In this document: positions 49,399 through 62,549 of the stretch, one piece after another | How positions within the stretch are numbered: position 1 is the first letter of the stretch | How the letters are laid out: each line of letters opens with the position of its first letter | Assembly (NCBI GenBank): GCA_021442155.1 | Contig: CM038232.1 | Location: 59,489,436-59,553,435 of the forward strand | DNA: 64,000 nucleotides | Source: Cymbidium sinense | Lineage: Eukaryota; Streptophyta; Magnoliopsida; Asparagales; Orchidaceae | Reading direction: 5' to 3' | Made by a program: the position numbers and the translations under genes | Notes under the pieces: generated by a model | Database searches by the model: none | Seen by the model: the letters and a program-made list of their open reading frames with translations, nothing else | What the model was told of the DNA's origin: nothing

Positions 49399-50930
49399 AT
49401 GAAAGCTAAAAATAAAGAAATCAACACTGTCCCCCCAAATAATCATCAAGCTCTAGCAATGCCCAATGACCCTCCAATAAATTTGATCTCACATGCTTCA
49501 AGGGTCCAAATTGAGCCCGGCGGATTGAAAATAAGGCACAACCTCTCAATATACAAACTATATCAAGTGATGCCTCAACTTGATATTATCTTGAATGAGA
49601 AGATCAAAGTCGTTATATGGGCGTGTGTAAAAATTGGTGAGCAAAGGTCGCCCATATCCCGCGGAGTATGATCAAATTCCATACCCAAAGGGATATTCAA
49701 TGCCAAAGTTTAATCTATTTGACGGAAATGGTAATCCCAAGCAACATCTAGCCCAGTTCAAAGCATCTTGTGGTAACACAGGTGACAATGACGCATTATT
49801 ATTCCGCCAATTGCCGAGTCTAACTGACCGCTGAATGGTATGAAGTCAAATGACTCCAAGACTTTGCCGAACTTGAAAATATGTTCGTTAAAAGGTTCAA
49901 GCAATAAAAAGACAACAATCACGATCTCGAGAAGAGGAAGAAAGATGAGTCGGACTGATATATCACACGCGAAATATGAGTATGAAATGTGAACAATATT
50001 AAGAAGAGCATAATCCAAGATGGGCAACATCGATGATAAGATGCTTATCTTGCATGGCTTCAATTACCACATTTCAAGAGCTACTGATAGGTGGCTAAAT
50101 TTGAGAAATTAAATTTATCTCGATGGCCCAAGATAAATCAAAAGAGCAAAAGCTCAAAGAAAGGTGAAACACATTTCACCTCATACAAGAAGGATAGTGT
50201 GTTAGTATATAACGACAAAGAAAGGCTACTTGTTTATCAAGAAAACCAAGGCATTCAATCTCGCCCACAACCCAAGCTCATACTGAGGTAATGATGTACC
50301 CGAGGTCGCTGAAGGCGAAGCACCAAAGCAAATAACAAAAGGAGAATGACTCAATGGCCCCACCCTAAAAGAAAAGTAACAAAGAGTATTCTTTTAAGAG
50401 GAAAGTGTGGCCAAATTGTTAAACATGCACTCAAAGTAGTCTCCAACTACCGTGAGTGTAAAAGACCAAGAGGTCGGACAAGCAGATAATCCTAACTATT
50501 GCCCATATATCATGGGTGCTCACATCCTATTGAAGATTGCTACATATTCAAAGATCGCTAGAGCAAAAAAATATAAAATGGAGAATTCACATCTGACGGT
50601 ATTGCGTCCAAGAAAGAATCCACAAAGTAATCACCTCATCTCCAAGACTATCAAGCAATGATAAAGGCAAAGAGAAGGTCGATGATGAAGAGAAAGTCAC
50701 AGCCTCTAAAAAAGATCAGAAAAATGTTGAAGCAATTGGAAGGCGTGTGTATTCGTGGAAATCACCACTTGAGCACTTGAGTTGAGACAAAACCTAAGTT
50801 ATGGGAAGGCTAGTTCATCTCATGAAAGACATAGCCAAATACCGCAAAGGAAGGCTAAGAAACCGCCAAACAAAAAAAATAAATTAAATAAAAGAAGAAG
50901 GCAAGAAGCACAAAATGTTACTACTACTAT
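49399..50930 (+). pseudogene. gag: Element 3 gag remnant
   Basis: The start used here is the ATG at 49,399 (MKAKNKEINTVPPNNHQ). After a frameshift near 49,650 the capsid signature YPKGYSMPKFNLFDGNGNP and QHLAQFKASCGNTGDNDALL follow (to 49,800). AFEWYG/FAELENMFVKRFK-like words come next in other frames (to 49,905), then a Lys/Ser-rich segment (50,091-50,291). The rest to 50,930 is basic and stop-rich. A zinc knuckle is not recognisable. In life, Gag would package the element RNA. Confidence 0.75.
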
Positions 50931-52090
50931 GATGGTCGCAACGTAACAAAAGGATCATCAATAATATGGAAGATTATATACAATCGCCAGACTATCATCA
51001 CGCTTGCGTAATTCATTACAAATCTTCAATCAATGAAGAAGGGGGAAGAAGTCAAGAACTTCCCACCGAAGTCTTGCTTGATGATGCATGAAGTTGACAG
51101 CCTAGAGGAACTCGCTTTCCAAATGAAGATGAATCGAGCTCACCATATCAACAAACATAAAAAATGTAAAGTTAAGGCACTCAATCTTCTAGCTTATCAT
51201 TGACGGGCGTAATGATGTCAAGAATCGAGTCATCTCAAGATTCGATAAATGAAGTATTTCAAGTACAGAAGTGGTCGAAGTGCTACCATCCCAACAGGAA
51301 AGAGCCAATGAATAAAGATAAAGGAAAAGAAATTGAAATCAATGAAAAAGTTATCCCTAAGGATTCAAATAAGAAGCCTTCATCAAAAGGGATCAATTAC
51401 AATATTCTATCCCATCTAAGGAAAATTAGCTTAGTGTATATAAGCACTTCTAATGTCAAGATCTCAGAATAACACCTTAATTGAAGCTCTCAAAGAGCCG
51501 AAAGTTCAAGCATATTTTGTTGAACGCCGCCTAACTGAGACCTTGCATGTTCAAGAGCTCCAACCGTCACATTTTCGTAAGATGATCTAATGCTGGACCG
51601 CAGAGCACAATCGCCTCATATGTTACAATGAAAGTGATGAAATTATAATAGGATCTTAATTGATCCCTGCCTCTGAATCTTATGAACTTGAGAACTCTTA
51701 GATGGCTATCTCTAGATGTACAACATCCGGGACGATAAAGTCATGGTTCAAGGTTTCAATGAAGGGATAAAACTATCGTCATTCGTCCTCTTAAATTTGG
51801 AGACCACACGTAAGCCAAATTTCATGTGATCGATGCAGATACTTCATTCGAGCTCTTCTGTCCACCATGGCTTCATAAGTATGGCATTGTCCCATCTACA
51901 TTGCATCAATGTATGAAATATACAAAGGATGGAGAAGAATGCCAAAGGGACATGCAACCTTTGGTGCATGAAATGAAGATATATCAAGATGCCGCTACTT
52001 TCTTCCTAAGGAATCAAAGCTAACAAAACAACAAATATCGCATCTACTTCAAAACCCATAAAAGAACAAGTTAAGAAGAAGAGAAGATAA
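50931..52090 (+). pseudogene. Element 3 protease and linker remnant
   Basis: Contains YNILSHLRKI (about 51,395), LIEALKEPKVQAYFVERRL (51,480) and CYNESDEIIIGS. A long VIDADTSFELF...PWLHKYGIVPSTLHQCMKYTKDGEECQ block follows (51,826-51,945), which in Ogre-like elements lies at the end of the protease region. The protease active site itself is not readable. Multiple stops and frame changes are present. Confidence 0.7.
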
Positions 52091-52960
52091 AATGAATAAA
52101 GGAAAAGAGGTTGTTCCAAATATTCCTAGGGATATAAAGAACAGGTCCAAAATCAATAACATTGTCCCTCATCTAGGCAGTGATACTGAAGAAGAAGATG
52201 AATGTGTTCCTTCTAAATCCAAAGGTCCGCATGACTCTTCGAGTAAAGCTCTGATGAAGAAGAACATTTTGACTCTGATTATGAGTTCGAATCTGCTTTT
52301 GAAAGTAAGGTGCAGTGCACCTACTTTAAAACAATCATAGATCCATCGCCAGAGACTACACTCGTAGTCACTCCTGTTCCTCCCCAACATTTTAAAGAAA
52401 TCACCCTCGAGAAACTCACAAAGTCGAGGAACTGGTGACCTTCTATGTACCTCCTCTCCCTGGAAAGCACGGGCCAGGAAGCCTGTTTTATAAATCCGAG
52501 GAATGTCAAGAAGAGGATCCTGATTGGGTAATGCAACTATCTGAAGAAGAAGAAGCTATGCCCACAAGGATGCCAAAATATTACTCTCCAAAGATGCAAA
52601 ACCTAATGCGCAAACATGGGGTCCAGGCTGGAGCAAGTAAGCAAAGGACTAAGCTCTTTGAAATGATGTGGTACCCAAAAGGTTCTCAAACCATTGGTAA
52701 GAGAAATAAACACACTACCAAAGGCCTTGGTTTCATCCAAGACAACGGTCCACAGAATATACCGCTACGCTATAACAGAATGAGAGTGATGATGAAGATG
52801 AGAATGTCATTCTTAATGTTAGTCACAAATAATGAAGAAGTAGATGAGCAAGACCTCAAGAGCTTGAAGATGGGGAGGCTACTATGGATGAACTTAAAGA
52901 AATTAATTTGGGAACCGGAGGATCCTCACGCTCATCGCTCTACTTCAAGATAAAGTGGAA
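52091..52960 (+). pseudogene. Element 3 segment between protease and RT
   Basis: An open frame of 172 codons at 52,435-52,953 is the longest in the element. It has an acidic patch (LSEEEEAMPT), then MRKHGVQAGASKQRTKLF and TTKGLGFI. Ogre-type elements have such a linker with a KGLGY-type motif between protease and RT. An upstream frame (52,092-52,340) is acidic and Ser-rich. Known Ogre elements often have an intron between protease and RT; I could not place one here. Confidence 0.65.
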
Positions 52961-53990
52961 GAATTAAAAATTTGCTCAGAATTGGATTGCTTTTCGGACA
53001 TATGTAAATGCCGTGCTTATCCCGATATAGCGTTCACAAATTAGCAATTAAGCCGATGCAAAGCAAGCCTCTAGAATGAGATTGAGGTTGAAGAATGTAA
53101 TTGCGTAAAACCAAGAAGCTCATTGAAGCGGTTTTATTCGAGAGAGAAAAATATGACCGGATAGCTAATATTGTCCCCTGAAAAAGAAGAATGGTCGATT
53201 CAGACCAGATCGACTTCGTGGATTTAAACAAAGCATGTCCAAAGGATGACTTCCGTATCGTAATCGTGGATAACACTTCAAACCACTGACATGTTCTCAT
53301 TTATGGACGGATCGCCGTTACAATCAAATCAAGATGGCTCAAGATGAGAAGCATACCTCATTCAGTGACGCCAATTGGCATATATTACGCCATGCCCTTC
53401 GCTTGAAGAATGCCGAGCTACATACCAAAGTCTATGACACAATCTTTGACGAGTTGATTCATCAAAAAAGTAGAGTGCTATGTATGATGACCTGTCAAGA
53501 GTATATCGCAAAGATCATCTCGATGATTTAAGGATCTTGAAAGAATCGTAAAATATGATCTCAAGATGAATCCTCTCGCGCCTTTGAGTCTCTTCTGAAA
53601 GTTCCTTGGATATGTCAGGCGCCGTGGAGGGATTGAAATCGATCCCAACAAAATCAAAGCGATTGTAAATGCCTCCAAGGAGTCTTCAACTTCGCCCATG
53701 TGGGACATCTCGCATTCATTAGAAGATTTATATCAAATATGTCGTGACGCACTTTGCAAAATTAATGAAGAAAGATACTCCTTTCAAGTGGGACTAAGAA
53801 TGTCAAGAGGCCTTCGACAAGATCAAGAAATATTTGTTGAACCCACCCATTCTTGCAGCCCAATCCTGAAAGCTCATCTGTACAAAGCAAAGACCGAAGA
53901 ATCTCTAGTGCTTTGTCTAAAGATAATGAGGAAGGAAAGGAGAATGTTTATATTATATTAGAAGACTAATAGAAAGCGATTCTCCAATTG
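52961..53990 (+). pseudogene. Element 3 reverse transcriptase remnant
   Basis: Recognisable pieces: a HKLAIKPM segment (53,037), PLKKKNGR-FRPD (53,178, fingers, frame shifts), and YNQIKMAQDEKHTSF (53,318, palm) followed by an LKNAELHTKVYDTIFDELIHQK stretch (53,406). A thumb region with FLGYV-like and GIEIDPNKIKAI-like words (53,600-53,670) comes next. The expected YVDDM box near 53,490 is replaced by unrelated residues, so the copy is catalytically dead as well as frameshifted. Confidence 0.78.
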
Positions 53991-54640
53991 AGAAGCATTA
54001 TTGACGCTAATTTTGCCCCAAAAGCTACGCCATTACATGCTATCTCATAAAATTACCCTTATCTCAAGGATCGATCCGTTGAAGTTCTTGATGACAAGAC
54101 CAACGCTGATGTCGCTGCACGATGGGTCGTCCTTCTACAATTTGATATTACATATGTTCCCGCGTGAAGGGCAAATTCTAGCAGATTTTCTTGTCCATCC
54201 CATCCTGCATTCATTGCTTAACGATGATCTTCCGATGAGCAAATCATGCACATATATGAAAAGAAAAGCAACAAATGTGGAATTGTATTTTGATGGAGTT
54301 TCATCCATTATACACTCAACCCTCAAATCTCCCAAAGGCTCGAAGTTTGCATCTCATCTTGATCACACCGGTGGCATAATGAGACATTCTTATAAATTAA
54401 CTCAACCAACCAACAACCAAATGAAGGTTGGTGGCGTTTAGAGGAAGCCATTTCCATGGGAGTCCGATACAAATTTATGGCGATTCTCAACTCCATTAAT
54501 CAAGTGTTGGCCTTTACAAAATCAACAAGCTTGAATTGGCCTACTATCACAAACGAAGTTCTCGAGCTTATGAAGCAAATTCCAAATGTCATTATGACTG
54601 AGTCTCCAGCTGTAGAAAAAAGTTTTTAGCTAAATTAGCT
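53991..54640 (+). pseudogene. Element 3 RNase H region remnant
   Basis: PREGQILADFLVHPIL (about 54,160) is the linker typical before the second RNase H module. VELYFDGVSS (54,280) is the start of the domain, and LTQPTNNQMKV (54,395) corresponds to the CTNNEAEYEAL motif in degraded form. Downstream words (54,440-54,640) are in other frames. Confidence 0.7.
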
Positions 54641-56018
54641 AAAGAAATGGCGAGTATGGATGACGATGACTACATACTAATTAGTGTTTGCACTCGTCGA
54701 GTCCTAGAGCCAATAAGTTTAAAATCACTGGAAGAGGGGTCATCAAACGCAAATCAAGTGCAGCTCATGTTGCTCCTCACACTCCCTTACAAATTACTTT
54801 CCAAAGTCAACAAGACAAGCTTCAAACCATTCAGAAAAGACTCAACCGAGGAAGTGCTAAAACCACACAATGAAATTCTTATAAGAGAAGGAAGACTGAG
54901 ACCTTCATCAACTACTTCAAGGAAGGCAAATTGCAAGTAATAAGTCGATACGCACAACTTGAGAAAAGGCTTCAATTATATGCTTATGTTGGCAATACTC
55001 AGATCGTAGATCCTTCGCGATGTACGATGTTTGGAATAGAAGAAGCCAACAAAGTAATTGTTGAAATCCATCAAGGACTTTGTGTACACCAATCGGGTCC
55101 TAAAATGGCTTTCAAAATTAAAAGAATTGGATACTATTGGTCGCCTAAAAAGATTGTATCAATCATGCCAAGAGATGCCATGAATGCCGTCCACGAATAT
55201 AATTCATCAACCTCCAACTGCATCCAACGACAAGATATCGCTTGAGTGTTGGGGATGATGTAATTGGACCAATTGATCCACCATCATCACCGGTCACCGC
55301 TTCATCTTAGCACCACGACATTATTTCTCCAAGTGGGTCAAGCGCACCATTTAAAGAAGTTACACAAGTGACCAACTTCTTTACCCACAATATTGTTATG
55401 ATTTGGTGTACAATCATTTCGATAATGGGTCACTTCAAAAGTACTAAAGTTTTAAATTTTGATCGATAAGATTGATTGGCTATATTCTCAATTTATAATC
55501 CGAGAGCAAATGGCCGAGGCATTTAATAAAACACTAGTCAAATTGCTTAAAAAATTCTCACAAGAAATAAAAGGAGTGGCATACCAAACTTGTGGAAGCT
55601 GCTTACTCGACCACTTACAAGACTCCTACAAAGTCTACCCCTATGCACTGGTCAAGCTTTTTTGCCACTCAAGTTGAACTACCTTCCGAGTAGCCATTCA
55701 ACAAAATCTTACCCAAGATGAGAATGCTCGCTCTGATGGAAGAGCTTGATGCGCATGAGGTTAGCTCCAAGCTCAAAGAAAATCTAGAAGTCTATCTCGA
55801 GGATGTCCGAGCATTCGATCATACAAGACGCCCTCGAAGCTTTTAGAATTGGTCCTGGCCGAAGACCAATCATCCCTCATCGTAATCACAGAATTTGAAC
55901 CTAATTGGGAAGGACCTTTGTTATTGAAAAGGTATATCAAGGGGAGCACCATCCGACTTCAAAGGTGAAAGACCAATGCCGCCAATCAACGTCGATATTT
56001 AAAGAAATATTACACATG
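54641..56018 (+). pseudogene. Element 3 integrase remnant
   Basis: The pre-integrase part reads KVIVEIHQGLCVHQSGPKMAFKIKRIGYYW (55,047-55,140), the HHCC domain of Ogre-like integrases. QMAEAFNKTLVKLLKK (55,507) corresponds to the core motif NGQAEATNKTL. The C-terminus has a NWEGPLLL segment (55,905) and RYLKKYYT at 56,018. The DDE core between is damaged, and about 200 bp seem to be missing around 55,230-55,440. Confidence 0.75.
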
Positions 56019-57810
56019 AAAGTGTGATTGACAAATCTCGCATTTGAAAATCTTTATTGCCAAACACTTATGAAAATTTTCATTGAAATTCTCTTGTAAC
56101 ACAAGAATGCATTTCCAAAATAAAATAAAATCCGTTAGGGCATTTTTTTAAAGTTTTATAAGAAAAGTATCATGCCTCAAGACAGGGGCCTTTTTTTTCT
56201 TGTTGACATCGCCTAGTCGAGATCCCACATACATACTCAAAATTATATGTTCAAATGCTCAAAAGTCTTAAAAGAAGAAAATTTTCAAGTCTCCAAACTT
56301 CAACAAACCAAGTTGGATATACATTTATCATCCCACTTCAAATCTAAAGGCTCGAGTTGGTATAAGTGACTCAACACAAATATGGTCGAAGTGACAGTTC
56401 GCTACTCAACACGCCACAAAGGTCAGTAAGAGATCCCCATCTCTAGCGGGATAAAATCCTTCATCAATTGCTCAAGTCCACGACTCAAGTGTATAAGGTC
56501 GGACTCAACACGCCAAAATACCGAAGTCGCCGAGACTGCTACTCAACACGCCACAAAGGTAGTAGTGATCCTCCTACTTAGTTCAAAGACAAGAGCATCC
56601 AAATCCCCAAATCTCTCCAACTTGGTGAGTTCAAGTGACCTGACGGGAGATTATCCCTATTGTAAGGTCATTTCTCAAAATTCTACAACAAAATATCCTT
56701 ACTCAAGAAGGCACTAAGCCGAAGTTTGGAATCAAATACAAATGTGAAATCTCAACTCTTCAAGAAGTCTATCAAAGCGTAAAGCAAAGACCAAGGAAAT
56801 TCTTCTTCAAGAAGTCCAATCAAGCAAAAAGCGAGGACCAAGAAGCTATCCCAATGTTCAGATAAAGCTAAAGTCAACTAAGGAGTTTTGTCATCAAGAT
56901 GTCCATTACATGTGCAAAGCACAGGACTGATGACTCTTTGCCATTGATCCAACACAAGCTCTGAGAGCTAGGTCGTCGGCATTTATCCTTCTACAAGCCC
57001 GCAAAAGCGAGCTGGGGCGTATAATTTCAGACGCCGACAAATCTCTAAGATAATTCGTGACTTTCCTCCATCAAATCCAAGGCATGAAGCCGATAAAAGG
57101 AGGCACAAGATACTAATCCTCGAGATGAAATCTTCAACAAGTCCACAAAGCACAAAGCATGTGACCAAGACATTTCTATCTCATCAACTCCATCAAGTCC
57201 ATCAAGGCACAAAGACAGAGGAAAATAAAATCCCAAATTCTGAGATGAAATCTTCAACAAGTCCACAAAGCACAAAAGCACGTGACCAAGACATTTCTCA
57301 TCTCATCCTCCATCAAGTCCGCCAAGGCACAAAGCCGTGAGAGGAAAATACAATCCAAATTCGAGATGAATCTTCAACAAGTCCACAAAGCACAAAGCTG
57401 ACCAAAGATGTTCTCATCTCAAGAATAAATCATCAACATCAAGTCCGCTACACAAGCCGACAGAGGAAAATATAAATTTCAAACTCGTGGAGGAAGTCTT
57501 CAACAAGTCCGCCAAAGCACAAACATGACCAAGACATTCCAAATTCTGACAAGTTGATGATGACAAGTCAAGCATCTCCTTCATCTAGTCCATCAAGCAC
57601 AAAACATTGACTAATGACAACAAATACCGCTCAACGAAGCTATTGAATAAACCGATGAAATGCAAATGCTTGCCCAACCCGAGAGTTATACTCACTTCTA
57701 TCAAAGGGCAACCGTATTATTAAAAGTTGTAGAAATTACAACTTAAGGACATCCAAGCAAATCTCTTTGAGATCCAAAAGGTCATCTAGAACAAACACGG
57801 TTCACTCCAC
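56019..57810. repeat. 3' untranslated region of Element 3 with tandem arrays
   Basis: A first pair of units with CTACTCAACACGCCACAAAGGT lies at about 56,400 and 56,542. A second array (57,124-57,540) repeats TCTTCAACAAGTCCACAAAGCACAAA...GTGACCAAGACATT, with starts near 57,128, 57,248, 57,368 and 57,490 (period 117-124 bp). Half-related units with AAGTC-ATCAA-GC-AAAG occur upstream from 56,765. Such arrays at this place are known in Tat/Ogre elements. No gene is seen. Confidence 0.8.
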
Positions 57811-57830
57811 GGCACTATTTTGGGGGCATT
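57811..57830 (+). other. Polypurine tract region of Element 3
   Basis: ATTTTGGGGGCATT lies directly before the TGTTGACC start of the 3' LTR, the place where plus-strand synthesis would begin. Confidence 0.7.
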
Positions 57831-58139
57831 TGTTGACCTACAACTATGCCACTTAAAATTAAATAAATGACGAGAAATTAAAACCCCTAATCGCCGAAAT
57901 CAATTAAATTCATTGATTCTTCATGCATCGAAAAGCATCAAAATTAATTAAATAACAAATGTCAAATCAATTAATGATCAATCAAATAATTAAAATCAAT
58001 TTTAATGAAATTACGATATCTCGAGAAGCCTCGACGACGCCTAAACGACCTCCGCTCATAAATTGATCGGCCGTTGCCGCCAAACGTCAATATCAAACAA
58101 CGCCTTCCGCATCGATTCGCAAAATGCGCTGGCGCCGAT

Positions 58140-58533
58140 TAAAGTAACATTCATAATGTTATAGAGTAGTGACATTACATCCTAATGATAAGCATGCAAA
58201 TCAGATTCTGAAACTTTATATATGCTAGATACTTGGCTTATAATAAGTTAAGAATCACCATAAATTTTGATTTTTATAATAATCATTTGGATAACTAATT
58301 CAAGATCATAAAAGAGCTTCATATTCAACTTTGTTATTTATATGAGGAATGATTTACATCTCATAATTCCTCCATCAAGTGATACAAAATTTAATCTAAT
58401 TCTTATTTTCACTCATGAATTTTATTGAATCCATCTTGATGGATAAATCCTTTCAAAATATAATTTTTGACTCTTTATTTTCTATTGATAAAATTTGTTT
58501 ATTAGTAAAATCATATTTAATGAATCTATCGAC
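58140..58533. mobile_element. Candidate 394-bp insertion flanked by an 8-bp repeat
   Basis: The 5' LTR has no counterpart to this AT-rich segment. It is bounded by GCGCCGAT on both sides (58,132-58,139 and 58,534-58,541). An 8-bp duplication would fit a hAT-like miniature element. The ends are not clearly inverted, and the surrounding LTR alignment is poor, so the borders are tentative. Confidence 0.4.
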
Positions 58534-61500
58534 GCGCCGATGCTCATTCCAAACAATTAAAATTAACATTCATATTGTTTATCTGCAAAAGTAAATTCAT
58601 AAAATTTAATGCAAATGATATTAATTTGTAATTAGAATTAGCTCTTAATCCTCTTAATCCTTACCTAACCCCTCACGCTCTATCTCTAATAAAAAAAGAA
58701 TCATTTCCTGCGGTAACTCAAAGGATCTGGTCTTTCTCCTCTTCACTTGACTATTTTCGCTCTCCTCTCACGACATTTCCTTCGGGGATCGACTCTCTCC
58801 CTCTCACGATCTCTCGTTTCTCTCCACGCTTCCTCTCGTTTCGCTTTCCTCTCCATTCTCTCCTCTCTGAAACCCTTTCATTCTATCGCTTGTTCCGATT
58901 TTTCTAGACGATCCTCCTCACTGACATTCCCTGACTCTGGTTTCGTTTGGTGATAATGATTCTTTTCAGATTGAATGAACCTTGATTTGTTAAACCTAGC
59001 ACTGAAATCCTTCTCCTTCTCCTCCTTTAGCAAATCAACACCTCCATGTCGTTTCTCTCTAACCCTAAGCTTATTTTTATGCATTCTATTGAAAATTAGA
59101 GTTTTGCAAAATATGCTTAAATTCATGCTTAAATTCATTTTCCTTTAATTTGGGATGATGTACCCAAATCTCATGCTTATTGCTTTTATTTATGAAATTT
59201 AAGTTGTTTAGTTTGAAAAAGATAATTTGGGATGATGTATGGCCCAAATCTCATTTTATTTCATTATCTATGGATTTATGGTGTTTATCTTTGAAAATGC
59301 TTTGGGATGATGTAAATGATTGATGCTATCTTTAGGGTAGTTATTGCTATTTTTATGAATGGTTATACTAGGAAACCAAATCGATTTGTTTTCAAGAATG
59401 TGATTGTTTGAAATCATTTCGAGAGGAGGAGAATTATTAATTTGTTATTGGAAGTGTTTGTTTGAAATGTTGTGTTTAAAAGGAAATTGGAATTCATGTT
59501 TACAAAATGGGGAAAGCTATTAATTTGTTATCTAAAAGCATAATGCTTGCTGAAAAATTCTGGATATGAGAAAATTGCTGAAATTGGTTTTACTAAATTA
59601 GATCATTTGTTGATTGAAAGGCAAAGCGTAAAATTATTTGTTTTTTTAAAATCATTATTTTTTTCTAAAGGGATAATACATGCTGAAAATATTTTTACTA
59701 GGGAAATTGAATCGATTTGTTCTAATGATGATACATCAAAGTATTTTTAAGAACCATTAGTTTGTTGTCAAGGTATAAAGCATGAAATTCTTCCATATTG
59801 TCTCAATCTCTTTGATTGGGTCATGTCATTGTTTAAAAGGGTTAAATATTGCAAGCTTTAGTTACCTTGCTTCAATTGATTTCTATGAAGGAATTATATA
59901 TATCATGCTCTTTCATATGCAAGTTGAAAAAAATTGGAAGGAAGTATGTATGGTTACATACGCCATGCTTCTTTCATTTCATGCTAAAATGAAAGTAAGG
60001 AAGGGATTTGTGTTATGATCCCAGATCACATGGGAGATTCTATATTTTCACCTATATATGCTGAAATCTAAAATTGAAAGGAAGGGTTACATCACTTCAT
60101 TGCATGACTAGTGCTATTATGAAAGTCAAAATGTGAAGGAGATTCATTTTAAGCAGATTTTCATATATTTTCAGAAATTTTCAATATACATATCTTTCAT
60201 GAACTAACGAAGAATGTGTTTAAGTATATATGCAAACATGTTCAGAATGCTTTAAATTTGATATAAATACCTACCATGTTCTCCAACATGGTAGGAAATG
60301 CTATGCTATCAAAATTTCTGGTGTCCGACATCCATCCATACATGTTTCTTGGCGAAGGGCGTCATGGCAACCCCACATGTGGGAGAGGGGAGGTTGTAAA
60401 TTTTGATTATAATGCTAATCAAATATACGCAAGCAGCTTTTTTGTTTATATTAAATGCAGTTTTAAATTTATTATAGTACTACCATGTTCTCCAACATGG
60501 TAGAAATGCTATGTTATCAAAATTTCTATCATATCCATACATACACGCTTTCCATGATGGCGTCTCCATGTAACCCCACATGTGGGAGACGGAGGTCAAA
60601 TTTTGATTATTTTGTTTTAATTAAATACATAAAGCAACTTTTTTTTTTATATATATATCAATGCTTTAAATTTATTATAAGTCTACTCATTTATCCAACA
60701 TGGTAGGAAACTTGTCTATCTTATGCTAACCCATACGCCTTTCTGGTATAAACGAAATTTCTCCCATAATACACCCATACACTCTTCTGCTTGGCTTGTT
60801 CTATAAAGAATGACGGATATCAAAATTTCTAAAAAAAAAGATAGAAAAGAAAGGATGAAATGCTTAAATTGTCATGGGCTTAAAATTTTCTTTATCTCAA
60901 ATGTGAATTTATGTGTTGAATTTCTATATCATAAAGTTTATTTTATTTACATTATGACATATATATCAGATAATGCTCACCTGGATTCTATCTACTGACA
61001 TGTTAATATACATTAGACATATGCTCAAACATAAATAACTCCCCTACTTGTCATTCCCACCATGATTTACATACATACATATAGTGAAGACTTGAAGAAA
61101 CACATATGGAATAAATTAAATCTACCATATGACATGACATATCAAGAAGATATCAAAAAAATCAGTTGAAGAGAAACTCACAAGTATATGTGACACAACT
61201 TAACCCTTTATGCAAGATTGAAAGAACTTGACTAGAAGGTTAAAGAAAAAAGAGGAAAATGGAAGAGTCTCATGAGTGAACCCTCTTATTTATATTTCTT
61301 CTTTTTTTCATCTATCTTACATCGACACATGTGTTCATATAAGCATGCAAGGAAATCATCTGATTTAATGCCATTTGTCATATCATGCACATGCATGGAC
61401 ATGTGGCATGCCCATACATCTTTATCACTTCCTTGAATGGAAAATAAACTCTCATTATATCTTCTTAATAAATTTAATGAGTATTTGTCCCCCACTTACC

Positions 61501-61720
61501 ATGAGCCAGATGCGTGAAGGTGGATTTTAGTTAATCCACTTGTTCTTTAACATTATACGACATCTACTCATATTCAGTATCCTCCTCCTTTATCAAGAAA
61601 ACGTTATGGGTGATTGATCATATGAGCTTCAAAATGATTCATTTCATTTCTTTTATTTCATTACATATAAACGAGTTCTAGCCAAATCAAGTAAATTCAT
61701 TCTAGGCCCATTATTTTATA

Positions 61721-62549
61721 GGGGGATTTACATACATACCACATCAAACATCATTATTTACATATTTAACACCTAAACTTACTATTTTACAAATTTAACA
61801 CCTAAAATATTCTAACAATATTACCACTTTCCTTCTTCCTAGGGGAGGGTTGGGCGATGGAGAGGTAGAAGCAGGCTATTGACCCTCTTTGACGCCGACC
61901 ACAACTCCGCATCCCCTTTCATGCTTTTGGTTTGCTCAACCTCACAGAGAGTTTGAAACCTCCCCTCGCAGTTATCGCCTTCGTCTCCTTCAACTGCACG
62001 CTGAGCATCTTCCGACCTCTCTCTCATTTGGTTTCTCTTTTCCCAACCGCTTGTTCTCTCCACCAAAAGCATGTTCATCTACTCCATTCGATTTCCCTCG
62101 ACAGTAAGCAAACTGCAAGCTCTAATTCTTCCTGTTGCCCTTCAAGCCTCTCTTCACTGTCGTCTCCAAAGCAGTAAGTCCTCAGTTTCATTCTCGATCT
62201 TGTCTCCCCTCATTTGAATTCCCTCTCCAAGCCGATCTCTTCCGTTGCTCTCTCTGTCTTCCTCTTCGATGCATCTCCCATCAAGTTTGCAGTGCCTTGT
62301 TCTCCCTCGTCTCCCTTTAAGCAAACCTCCCTCTCTCATCCGGTCTCCTTCATTCTCTAGGCGAACCGCTTCGACCTCCTTCCAATTTCAAACCGCAAGC
62401 CTTCTTTGTCTGAGTTCGCAGCCTATTATTGACGAGAGCTTCTTGTATTGTACGGAAAGAGACGGAAAATGGTAATATTGTTGTGTTAGAATATTTTAGG
62501 TGTTAAATTTGTAAAAATAATGATGTTTGACATGGTATGTATGTAAATC
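61721..62549. mobile_element. Mutator-like non-autonomous DNA transposon, possible Pack-MULE
   Basis: The ends are inverted repeats near 100 bp long: GGATTTACATACATACC...TTAACACCTAAAATATTCTAACAATATTACC on the left and its mirror GGTAATATTG...GTGTTAAATTTG...GGTATGTATGTAAATC on the right. The flanks are TATTTTATA (61,712-61,720) and TACTTTATA (62,550-62,558), a 9-bp duplication with one change, typical of Mutator elements. The 5' LTR keeps the uninterrupted site TACTTTATA at 46,271-46,279. The 600-bp interior is GC-richer, C/T-rich on the plus strand and without transposase, which is what a captured host fragment can look like. No protein family is recognised in it. Confidence 0.85.
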
